Assembly: GCA_005882335.1 (NCBI GenBank) | Contig: VBAP01000042.1 | Coordinates: 1-39,183, forward strand | DNA from: Candidatus Segetimicrobium genomatis | Lineage (GTDB): Bacteria; Sysuimicrobiota; Sysuimicrobiia; Sysuimicrobiales; Kaftiobacteriaceae | Length of the DNA: 39,183 bases | Direction: 5' to 3' | Shown here: piece by piece, positions 32,675-39,183 of the stretch | Numbering within the stretch: the stretch's first letter is position 1 | Layout: each line of letters opens with the position of its first letter | Translations under genes and position numbers: made by a program | Notes under the pieces: generated by a model | What the model saw: only the letters and a program-made list of their open reading frames with translations | Databases searched by the model: none | Told to the model about the DNA's origin: nothing

Positions 32675-32759
32675 TGTCGGCCTCACGGCCTGAGCCGCTG
32701 CGCGTTTTCCCCTTCTCGCCCGCACGGAATATTGTTGTTACAGCAACCGTAAACACATG

Positions 32760-32789
32760 GCAGAGTAGTTGCGATGACAACTATTCTGC
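32760..32789. promoter_or_regulatory. Palindrome upstream of the pirin gene
   Basis: GCAGAGTAGTTG (32760-32771) and CAACTATTCTGC (32778-32789) form a 12-bp inverted repeat with one mismatch and a 6-bp centre. It lies about 77 bp before the start codon, where a regulator of the pirin gene could bind. Confidence 0.4.
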
Positions 32790-32865
32790 AGGACGACGAC
32801 TGGGAGTGGAGCCAATGGATACCGCACTCGAACGGGTCGGAGCAGGCTCGAAAGGAGGAGCGGGC

Positions 32866-33687
32866 ATGAACACACAGGTTGAGACGAAGGAGCGAGACGT
32901 TGTTCTCGTGGAGGACGCCGCGTGGATCCGCGTGATGGGCCAGCCCGTCCTGGAAGCCCTGCCGTCCGCTCGCGCACCGTATGCGCAAGTCGACCCCTTC
33001 ATCCTCGTACACGAAGCGCGGGGCCACCTCTCGCCGGACATGGCCAACATGGCGACCAAGCACCGGCACCGAGGGTTCGACAACGTGTTATACATGCTTG
33101 AGGGTTCGCTCAGCACCGGTCACAGTACCGGCCCGGGCGGAGCAATGGAGAGGGCGCGGCTGAGCGAGGGAGCACTCCTAGTGCTCAGGACCGGGCGAGG
33201 TGTATGGCACGCCGACGCTCTGGGAGCGGACGAGATCAGCAAGGGCCTGGCCGGCACCGAGTTCCGCGTCGTGCTGTTCTGGGTCAACTTGGCCCGGAAG
33301 GACAAGCAGGTCGAGCCGAGCGTGCAGGTCCTGAAACCGGATCAGATCCCCCTGCGAAGCGAGGGCGACGCGACGGTCCGTGTACTGGTGGGCGAGGGCT
33401 CTCCCGCTCGCCTGGCGACGCCTGCGCTCATCCTCGACATAGAACTGCCACGAGGTGGGGAGGTCACGACATCGGTACCACCCCAGTTCCAGGGCTTCGC
33501 CTATGTGCTGGAGGGCGAGGCCGCTTTCGGTGCCAGCCGGCGCCGGGCGATGCCTACACAGCTTGTCGTTCCGGGTCCCGGTAAGGCGTTCACAGTCAGA
33601 GATGCTGCCCCCCGCACTCGGTACCTGCTCATGGCGGGGCAGCCGTACGGGGAGGCTCCTGGGTTCAACGGACCGTTCGTGGATTAG
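32866..33687 (+). CDS. Pirin-family protein
   Basis: A 273-residue double-cupin protein. PFILVHEARGHLSPDMANMATKHRHRGFDNVLYMLEGSLSTGHSTGPGGAMERARLSEGALLVLRTGRGVWHAD carries the N-terminal metal site (HRHRGF and the later GVWH). The C-terminal cupin is FVLEGEAAFG-like (YVLEGEAAFGASRR). Pirins are metal-binding proteins; some act as quercetinases and others as redox-sensing regulators, and sequence alone does not decide. The ATG at 32866 has AAAGGAGG seven bases upstream; upstream in-frame ATGs lack such a site. The substitution of the usual HPHRG by HRHRG is a small variation. Confidence 0.88.
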   Translation: MNTQVETKERDVVLVEDAAWIRVMGQPVLEALPSARAPYAQVDPFILVHEARGHLSPDMANMATKHRHRGFDNVLYMLEGSLSTGHSTGPGGAMERARLSEGALLVLRTGRGVWHADALGADEISKGLAGTEFRVVLFWVNLARKDKQVEPSVQVLKPDQIPLRSEGDATVRVLVGEGSPARLATPALILDIELPRGGEVTTSVPPQFQGFAYVLEGEAAFGASRRRAMPTQLVVPGPGKAFTVRDAAPRTRYLLMAGQPYGEAPGFNGPFVD

Positions 33688-33720
33688 GAGTTCAAGACTT
33701 TTAAACCCCCTCACGCTACC

Positions 33721-33769
33721 CTCTCCCCAAGGAGAGGAGTGACAGGTTTGAGGCGCCCGGAGGCGCCTC
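33721..33769. repeat. Two hairpins after the pirin gene
   Basis: CTCTCC-CCAA-GGAGAG (33721-33736) and GAGGCGCC-CGGA-GGCGCCTC (33750-33769) are perfect small hairpins. The stretch around the first (CCCTC...CTCTCCCC) resembles a palindromic repeat common between genes in high-GC bacteria. No T-run follows, so factor-independent termination is doubtful. Confidence 0.5.
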
Positions 33770-33783
33770 TCCAACCACCTTAG

Positions 33784-33890
33784 TGGAGACGGCGGGATTT
33801 GAACCCGCGACCCGCTGCGTGCAAATTTGGTGCACCGTTTCCCGCCCTGTGTCGCCCTGTGCCGTCCCGTCCGGTAGCAAACCGGTAGCC
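33784..33890 (-). repeat. tRNA-Ala(UGC)-like 3' half repeat, copy 1
   Basis: Read on the minus strand, the element ends as a tRNA 3' half: anticodon-loop TTTGCACGCAG, a GGTC, T-arm GCGGG-TTCAAAT-CCCGC, acceptor strand CGTCTCC and A. The half resembles tRNA-Ala(UGC) from the anticodon loop onwards. In front of it lies ACGGTGCACCAAA, then three 10-bp units (ACAGGGCGGG type) and GCTACCGG. No 5' half of a tRNA is present. Likely an attachment-site remnant. Confidence 0.65.
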
Positions 33891-34030
33891 AAGAACGCCG
33901 ACGTCCTCCGCTTCGCCCCCAGGTTCGGATATGAGCGACCGGATTTGGGGCATCCGCGAGCGTCTTCCAGCGAGGGGAAAGCCGAGGTGAAGTATCGAAC
34001 TCGCCCTGCACCACCGCGCGGAGGCTTTCC

Positions 34031-36769
34031 ATGCCTCAACTACCGACCGGCACAGTTACCTTACTCTTCACGGACATCGAAGGGTCAACGCGGCTCCTTG
34101 AGCGGTTAGGTAAGCGCTACGCGGGAATACTAGCCCAACACCACCGATTGCTGCGCCGGAGTTTCGAGAAACACGGTGGCCATGAAATCGATACCCAAGG
34201 CGACGCCTTCTTTGTCGTATTTGCACGAGCCAAAGACGCTGCACAGGCGGCGCTCGAAGCACAGCGCGCGATCGCCGCACACCCCTGGCCTGAGGGCGTA
34301 GAGCCGCGTGTGCGAATGGGACTGCACACGGGTGAACCCCTGATTACGACCACTGGCTATGTAGGAATGGATGTCCACCGGGCTGAGCGGGTGTGCACCG
34401 CGGGGCACGGCTGGCAAATTCTTGTGTCCGAGTCCTCGCGCGTCCTGATCGAAGACGATCTCCCCGAAGGCGTCTCCCTGCGAGATCTTGGAGAACATCG
34501 GCTCAAAGACCTAGCCAAGCCGGAGCGTCTTTTCCAGATTGTGACCGCGGATCTTCCGGCTGAGTTCCCACCGCTGAGGTCGTTGAACGTTCTGCCTAAC
34601 AACCTTCCAATCCAGTTGACGAGTTTTGTCGGGCGGGCGCGGGAAATCCGGGAACTCGTGCAATCACTCTTCTCCACACGTCTGTTGACTCTGACCGGAG
34701 CGGGTGGCGTCGGCAAGACCCGCCTGGCCCTCCAGGTGGCTGCAGAAGTTCTCGAGGATTTCTCCGACGGAGTGTGGTTGGTTGAACTGGCAGCGCTCCC
34801 CGACCCGGAACTTATTCCTCAGACCGTTGCAACTGTGCTGGGGATCCGGGAGCAGTCAGGCCGCCCCGTACTCACCACCCTCGCAGACTCCCTTCGCGCA
34901 AGGCATCTTCTCCTCGTGCTAGACAACTGCGAACATCTCATCGCGGCATGTTCACGCTTCGCACACGCACTATTGCGCACCTGTGCTCATCTCCGGATTC
35001 TGGCAACCAGCCGAGAAGCGCTGGGCATTGCCGGCGAGACCGCCTGGCTTGTTCCCTCGCTCTCCGTACCTGATGCGCAGCGCGTACCTGCGGCAACCTT
35101 ATCGCAGTTTGAAGCGGTACGCCTATTTGTTGAACGGGCCGCCGCCGCGCTGCCATCCTTCAAGCTTACCAACCAGAATTCCGACGCAGTCATCCAGATT
35201 TGTTCGCGTCTGGACGGCATACCGCTGGCCATTGAGATGGCGGCGGCACGCCTGAAGGCCCTTTCTGCCGAGCACATCGCGGGCAGGCTGGACGATCAGT
35301 TCCGCTTGCTCACGGGCGGGAGCCGCACCGCACTCCCCCAACATCAGACGCTTCGCGCAACCCTGGACTGGAGTTACGATCTACTATCCGCAGAAGAACG
35401 TCAACTGCTCCGGCAACTGGCGATTTTTGTAGGTGGTTTCACCCTGGAGGCCGTCGAGAACGTCTGCGGGGAAGATGCAAGGGCACCAGAGGTGATTGGT
35501 CTTCTCACCCGTCTGGTGGAAAAATCTCTTGTCATTGCTGAGCGGCATAACGAGAGGGTGCGGTATCGGCTACTGGAACCAATCCGGCAATACGCACGCG
35601 AGAAACTGTCTACATCCGGCGAGTCCGATGCGCTGCGGGGACGGCACCTGGGTTTCTTCCTGACCATAGCCGAGGAGCCTCAGCATGCACCCGACGGACC
35701 GACATTTGACCAGTGGCTGGAGCGAATCGAGGAAGAGCACGATAACTTGAGGGCGGCGATCGATTGGGCTTTCGGCGGAGCAGCATCCGATGCCGGACTG
35801 CAGCTCGCCACAGCGATGTGGCGGTTCTGGGTACACCGAGGTTACCTCAGCGAAGGGCGCAGTATTTTGGAGCGTGCCTTAAGCGCGGCGGGCAACGCGC
35901 ATCCCTCTCTACGCGCGAGAGCCTTGAACGGGGCCGGTTACATGGCTCTGACGCAGGACGACTATGCACGCGCGGTGGCGCTCTGCGAGCAAGCCCACGT
36001 CATTGCCCACACAGAGGGGGACGAGCGGGAGACAGCCATCGCGCTGGCCATTATCGGCCACACTCTCTGGCACATGGGTGATGCCGACCGACCTGCGCAG
36101 TTGTGCGATGAGAGCCTCACACTCGCCAGAGGGTCGCAGGATCAGCGTACACTTGCCTCGTCTCTACGCGAGTTTGGCTATGTGGTCTGGCATAAGGGTG
36201 ATTATGAGCGACTTGCGCAGTTGGCAGACGAATACCTGCACCTCGCCCGAGCCCTCGGGGATCGATCTGCTACCGCCGACGCACTGCTCCTGCTCGGCGA
36301 AGCCGCCCTTGACGCCAAGCAGTACAGCCGCGCTGTAGCACTCTACGAAGAGAGCCTGACATTGTCGCGAATGCAGAAGGATAAGGTGGCGATGACGCGC
36401 GCCCTTGTAAGTCTTGGGAATGTTTCCGCGCACGAGCAGAACTACGATCGAGCCGGGGCGTTGTATCGAGAAGCGCTCGCGACCGCTGCAGAATTGAGGG
36501 ACATGTGGTGGCTGGTCCGCTGTCTGCAGGGGATGGCAGGTGCGGCAGCGGCGCAGGGGCAGTTTCATCGAGCCGCCCACCTAGTAGGAGCCGTAGACCA
36601 ATTCCGGGAGACGATGGGCTCTCCCTTGCCCCGCGCCGACCAGAAGGGATACGATCACACCGTTGCCGTAGCCGGATCGAGGCTTGGCGACCAAGCATTC
36701 CGGGCCGCCTGGACTGAAGGTCGAGCGATGTCGCTGGAGCAGGTCGTCGCGCTCGCACTTGCTGATTGA
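34031..36769 (+). CDS. Adenylate/guanylate cyclase-ATPase-TPR signalling protein
   Basis: A 912-residue soluble regulator. Residues 1-175 form a class III nucleotide cyclase domain: TLLFTDIEGST (10-20) with metal Asp15, and GDAFFVVF (57-64) with Asp58. GMDVHRAER (112-120) has His where many cyclases have the transition-state Asn, as is usual in this subfamily. Residues about 195-500 are an NB-ARC-like ATPase: P-loop GAGGVGKT at 223-230, LLLVLDNCEHL as Walker B, and ILATSREALGIAGE. The C-terminal 350 residues are TPR helices. No DNA-binding domain is found. The ATG has GGAGG six bases upstream. It is the only gene between tRNA-half repeats 1 and 2. Confidence 0.9.
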   Translation: MPQLPTGTVTLLFTDIEGSTRLLERLGKRYAGILAQHHRLLRRSFEKHGGHEIDTQGDAFFVVFARAKDAAQAALEAQRAIAAHPWPEGVEPRVRMGLHTGEPLITTTGYVGMDVHRAERVCTAGHGWQILVSESSRVLIEDDLPEGVSLRDLGEHRLKDLAKPERLFQIVTADLPAEFPPLRSLNVLPNNLPIQLTSFVGRAREIRELVQSLFSTRLLTLTGAGGVGKTRLALQVAAEVLEDFSDGVWLVELAALPDPELIPQTVATVLGIREQSGRPVLTTLADSLRARHLLLVLDNCEHLIAACSRFAHALLRTCAHLRILATSREALGIAGETAWLVPSLSVPDAQRVPAATLSQFEAVRLFVERAAAALPSFKLTNQNSDAVIQICSRLDGIPLAIEMAAARLKALSAEHIAGRLDDQFRLLTGGSRTALPQHQTLRATLDWSYDLLSAEERQLLRQLAIFVGGFTLEAVENVCGEDARAPEVIGLLTRLVEKSLVIAERHNERVRYRLLEPIRQYAREKLSTSGESDALRGRHLGFFLTIAEEPQHAPDGPTFDQWLERIEEEHDNLRAAIDWAFGGAASDAGLQLATAMWRFWVHRGYLSEGRSILERALSAAGNAHPSLRARALNGAGYMALTQDDYARAVALCEQAHVIAHTEGDERETAIALAIIGHTLWHMGDADRPAQLCDESLTLARGSQDQRTLASSLREFGYVVWHKGDYERLAQLADEYLHLARALGDRSATADALLLLGEAALDAKQYSRAVALYEESLTLSRMQKDKVAMTRALVSLGNVSAHEQNYDRAGALYREALATAAELRDMWWLVRCLQGMAGAAAAQGQFHRAAHLVGAVDQFRETMGSPLPRADQKGYDHTVAVAGSRLGDQAFRAAWTEGRAMSLEQVVALALAD

Positions 36770-37110
36770 CAAATCTCCGGAGGGTGCAAGAAGACGTAGC
36801 TAACATCGCGCCGTCCCGGTTCAAGGGTTCGAATCCCACATAGAGAACAAACGCCGACCCCACGCGAATCGGCGATCTTGGTGGAGACGAGGAGATCCGG
36901 ACCCGCTTCCCGTCGCTCGGCGCGACCCCCGCGAGCCTATAGCTCGCATGGCCCCATGAGGAGTCTTGGCGTCGCGCCTCGCTCCTCGGAGGGGTTACCC
37001 CCTCCGATTCCTCCCCCTACCACCTGCGGGAGCTACGTGACCTGCCCCCCGCTCCCCCCTCGGGGTCGCCGGTTCGCTCTGCGGATCAAGGAGTCTGCAA
37101 ATTCGACTAG
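36770..37110. other. Intergenic stretch with a decayed tRNA-half element
   Basis: No gene is seen. At 36882-36905 the sequence TGGAGACGAGGAGATCCGG matches copy 3 of the tRNA-half repeat at about 20 of 24 positions but lacks the rest, so it is a decayed copy. On the plus strand at 36825-36840 a tRNA T-loop-like GGGTTCGAATCCC appears with a poor stem. The hairpin TCGGAGGGG-TTAC-CCCCTCCGA (36986-37007) is perfect and may end transcription of the cyclase gene, although it lacks a T-run. Confidence 0.5.
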
Positions 37111-37240
37111 TGAAACGGCCGGATTCGAGCCGGCAACCCCCTGCGTGCAAATTTGGCGCACCGTTTGTCGCCCTGTGTCGTCCTGTGCTGTCCCGTGCCG
37201 CCCCATGTCGTGCCGCGCGGCAGCAGACCGTAGCAGAACC
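37111..37240 (-). repeat. tRNA-Ala(UGC)-like 3' half repeat, copy 2
   Basis: Same design as copy 1: TTTGCACGCAG, then T-arm GCCGG-CTCGAAT-CCGGC and acceptor strand CGTTTCA on the minus strand. The T-stem differs from copies 1 and 3, but the changes keep base pairing. The acceptor end has diverged most. The 10-bp array has about five units here, against three in the other copies. Confidence 0.62.
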
Positions 37241-37371
37241 AGGCCATTTCAGCAACGAGCGCAACCTCGCTTTCCGGAGGAAGCACACCCGCTATGCTGA
37301 AGTGACTTAACTGAATGGAGTACAGGTCAACCTTTCTTGGTAGTAATGGATTCCCAAAGGAGGGTAGAGAC

Positions 37372-38610
37372 ATGGCGACTGACTTAGGGCGGCTATGTAG
37401 GGTGTCCGTCCTACTGGCCACGTTCCTGGCGGTGTTAAACGTGCCTGCAGGGACCGCCCCGGCTGGCTATGTCTACGTAGCGGACAGAGGCAACAATCGC
37501 ATCGTGCGGATGAACGACATGAGCGGGGCCGGGTGGATCGTTCTCGGCACGAGCGGCAGCGGGGCCAAGCAATTCAATTTCCCGCGGGGACTCTTTGTCG
37601 ACACAGCAGGACGCCTCTACGTAGCGGACACCGAGAACCATCGGGTCGTCCGCGTAAATGACATGACCGGAGCCGGATGGACGGCGATCGGTTCGGTCGG
37701 AGCCGGGCCGCAGCAGTTCAACAAACCTCGCGGAGTCTTCGTCGATGGATCCGGCAAGATCTACGTCACCGATAGCGGCAATCATCGGATTGTCCGAATC
37801 GACGACATGGGCGGTGCCGGATGGACCACGTTTGGCACGTTCCTCGGCGGAGTGTCGAAAGACCAACCCGGTAACATGATCGATCCCGCGGGCATTTTCG
37901 TCGAGGCAGCGGGGCGCATTTACATTGCGGATATCGGATCCGGCTACGACCTGCGTCGCATTATTGAGATGAACGACATGACGGGCGCAGGTTGGACCCC
38001 GTTTGGCACCTGGGGGAAGGGTGTCAACAGGTTCGACTCGCCCGGCAGCGTCTTCGTCGACCCGGCCGGGAAGATTCACATCGCGGATACGGCAAACCAC
38101 CGGATTGTACGGATCAACGATATGAACGGAGCTGGCTGGACCGCACTGGGCACCCAAGGAAGCAGCGTCAATCAGTTCAGCCTGCCATCCAGTATCTTCG
38201 TCGAGGCAGCTGGGCGCATCTATGTCGCCGACGCCCTAAACAACCGGATCGTGCGAATGAATGACATGACGGGTTCCGGTTGGGTCACGTTGGGGAGCCC
38301 CGGCAGCGGGGTGGTCGACCCGGCCGGGAAGATTCACATCGCGGATACGGCAAACCACCGGATTGTACGGATCAACGATATGAACGGAGCTGGCTGGACC
38401 GCACTGGGCACCCAAGGAAGCAGCGTCAATCAGTTCAGCCTGCCATCCAGTATCTTCGTCGAGGCAGCTGGGCGCATCTATGTCGCCGACGCCCTAAACA
38501 ACCGGATCGTGCGAATGAATGACATGACGGGTTCCGGTTGGGTCACGTTGGGGAGCCCCGGCAGCGGGGTGAAACAGTTCAGCCTGCCCTCAACCATCTT
38601 TATTCGGTAA
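37372..38610 (+). CDS. Secreted NHL-repeat beta-propeller protein
   Basis: A 412-residue exported protein (signal peptide about 1-28, VSVLLATFLAVLNVPAGTAPA) made of NHL-type repeats of about 43-52 residues: (I/V)YVADxxNxRIVRxNDMxGAGWxxLGxxGSGxxQFxxPxxIFVxxAGR. Each repeat would be one propeller blade. NHL propellers bind proteins or ligands, and catalysis is rare. A perfect 258-bp duplication covers two repeats. The ATG at 37372 has AAAGGAGG eight bases upstream. It is the only gene between tRNA-half repeats 2 and 3. Confidence 0.9.
   Translation: MATDLGRLCRVSVLLATFLAVLNVPAGTAPAGYVYVADRGNNRIVRMNDMSGAGWIVLGTSGSGAKQFNFPRGLFVDTAGRLYVADTENHRVVRVNDMTGAGWTAIGSVGAGPQQFNKPRGVFVDGSGKIYVTDSGNHRIVRIDDMGGAGWTTFGTFLGGVSKDQPGNMIDPAGIFVEAAGRIYIADIGSGYDLRRIIEMNDMTGAGWTPFGTWGKGVNRFDSPGSVFVDPAGKIHIADTANHRIVRINDMNGAGWTALGTQGSSVNQFSLPSSIFVEAAGRIYVADALNNRIVRMNDMTGSGWVTLGSPGSGVVDPAGKIHIADTANHRIVRINDMNGAGWTALGTQGSSVNQFSLPSSIFVEAAGRIYVADALNNRIVRMNDMTGSGWVTLGSPGSGVKQFSLPSTIFIR
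38056..38571 (+). repeat. Perfect 258-bp tandem duplication in the NHL gene
   Basis: Bases 38056-38313 and 38314-38571 are identical (86 codons each). The unit starts at VDPAGKIHIAD and ends at GSPGSGV. At the join, the segment that links blades elsewhere (KQFSLPSxIF) is missing, so the duplication is not in step with the blade repeat. Zero differences point to a recent event or to an assembly artefact. Confidence 0.9.
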
Positions 38611-38692
38611 ACGGCGAGCAACCCAGGGAGTTGCCGTGGAAGGGAAGTGTGTAATTCGCTTCGGGATCGCAAAACGTAGTCTGATGACTTAG

Positions 38693-38801
38693 TGGAGACG
38701 AGGGGATTCGAACCCCTGACCCTCTTCGTGCAAATTTGGTACACGGTTTGTCGTCGTCTGCCGTCCCGTACCGTGCCCTGCGGTAGCAATCCGGTGGCAA
38801 A
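38693..38801 (-). repeat. tRNA-Ala(UGC)-like 3' half repeat, copy 3
   Basis: Minus strand: TTTGCACGAAG, GGGTC, T-arm AGGGG-TTCGAAT-CCCCT and acceptor strand CGTCTCC, A. In front lie the conserved ACCAAA, three 10-bp units (ACGGGACGGC type) and GCTACCGC. It shares the acceptor end with copy 1 but has a different, still paired T-stem. Confidence 0.65.
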
Positions 38802-38931
38802 ATTCTGGGGCACTGGGTCACACACCATTCGAAACGAACGGCAGGACGCCGACAAACCCCCAACGAACACTAGCCCTCCCTAGATACTGCTGATCCTTGG
38901 TCCCAAAGACATTTGCATAAGGAGGTGAAGC

Positions 38932-39183
38932 ATGAGAGGAAGACTTGCACTCATGGGGACGGCATTAATCATACTACTTATCCTCCTTGGCTCAGTGCCC
39001 TCCGCTACGCAGGCCCGCGTGACGATCGCCGCTACCGTCGGACCCGGATTCTTCGCATTTGACCTAATGAATGGATTCGCTCCGATGATTTCCCGGAGCC
39101 TTCCCAATGTGACGGCGGTCGCTGAGCGGAGTCCTTTGTTCCTCGATACTATGCAGCGTATCGCGGCGGGGCGTGCCGATCTG
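38932..39183 (+). CDS. TAXI/TRAP-type substrate-binding protein (partial)
   Basis: The first 84 residues of an exported binding protein; the rest lies past the window edge. The signal peptide is about 1-28 (LIILLILLGSVPSATQA). The mature start VTIAATVGPGFFAFDLMNGFAPMISRSLPNVTAVAERSPLFLDTMQRIAAGRADL follows the TAXI pattern (glycine loop, then helix, then VTAVAE and the AAGRADL end). It would feed a TRAP transporter with an organic acid such as glutamate or related compounds. The ribosome site AAGGAGGTGA lies six bases before the ATG, the strongest in the window. Confidence 0.8.
   Translation, partial: MRGRLALMGTALIILLILLGSVPSATQARVTIAATVGPGFFAFDLMNGFAPMISRSLPNVTAVAERSPLFLDTMQRIAAGRADL

Noticed and set aside
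33716..34039. Open frame across tRNA-half copy 1 (and similar ones across copies 2 and 3) encoding look-alike peptides
   Set aside because: The similarity between these peptides comes from the repeat DNA itself, including tRNA T-arm codons; similarity appears in more than one frame, so it is not coding conservation.
33784..38801. Complete tRNA genes or a CRISPR array in the repeat region
   Set aside because: Only 3' halves are present (no D-arm or acceptor 5' strand). The repeats are kilobases apart with genes between, not short repeats with uniform spacers.

Overview
The window reads as a piece of chromosome from an uncultivated, high-GC free-living bacterium. The genes are short-spaced and run on both strands. 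Many are solute-binding-protein transporters and secreted oxidoreductases, and there are LigD-type repair enzymes and a large cyclase-ATPase regulator. This mix resembles soil and subsurface lineages such as Rokubacteria/Methylomirabilota, Sysuimicrobiota or Chloroflexota. There is no rRNA or other marker gene, so the lineage is a guess. UGA is an ordinary stop for most genes here, yet two genes are interrupted by in-frame UGA codons followed by SECIS-like hairpins, so the organism probably uses selenocysteine.

Layout. 1-961 (-): ATPase and start of the permease of a nitrate/sulfonate/taurine-type ABC importer. 962-1481: gene-free, rich in inverted repeats. 1482-6276 (-): DoxX protein, cupin/phosphomannose-isomerase-like protein, two PfkB-type sugar kinases and a RuBisCO-like protein. 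Divergent from these, 6505-9552 (+) encodes a CUT1-type sugar importer; the two transcription units share an 18-bp inverted repeat. Together they look like an uptake and catabolic unit for an unidentified sugar or sugar acid. 9618-14603 (-): exported protein, candidate selenoprotein of the AhpD/carboxymuconolactone decarboxylase fold, GcvT/DmdA-like protein, and secreted phosphoesterase-like hydrolase. 14754-15290 (+): truncated rhomboid. 15363-19124 (-): small membrane protein, MASE1-GGDEF diguanylate cyclase, VWA-like lipoprotein and a coiled-coil membrane protein. 19193-21867 (-): ferric-iron-type binding protein and fused permease, with no ATPase nearby.

22123-28527: ACT-like small protein, PQQ-type sugar dehydrogenase lipoprotein, decayed cupin, animal-type haem peroxidase, secreted double cupin, a methyltransferase with two adjacent in-frame UGA codons, and two small cytoplasmic proteins. 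28952-31344: LigD-type polymerase and ATP-dependent ligase, convergent and overlapping. 31498-33687 (+): second decayed cupin, DinB-like and pirin-like proteins.

33.7-39.2 kb (+): three single genes (cyclase-ATPase-TPR regulator, NHL-repeat secreted protein, start of a TAXI-type binding protein). Each is preceded by a roughly 110-130-bp element made of a tRNA-Ala(UGC)-like 3' half plus 10-bp phased repeats. This looks like an accretion zone built from tRNA-derived attachment sites, although no recombinase is visible.

The points most worth attention are the two candidate selenoproteins (above all the tandem UGA methyltransferase), the RuBisCO-like/sugar-kinase unit, and the tRNA-half repeat series.
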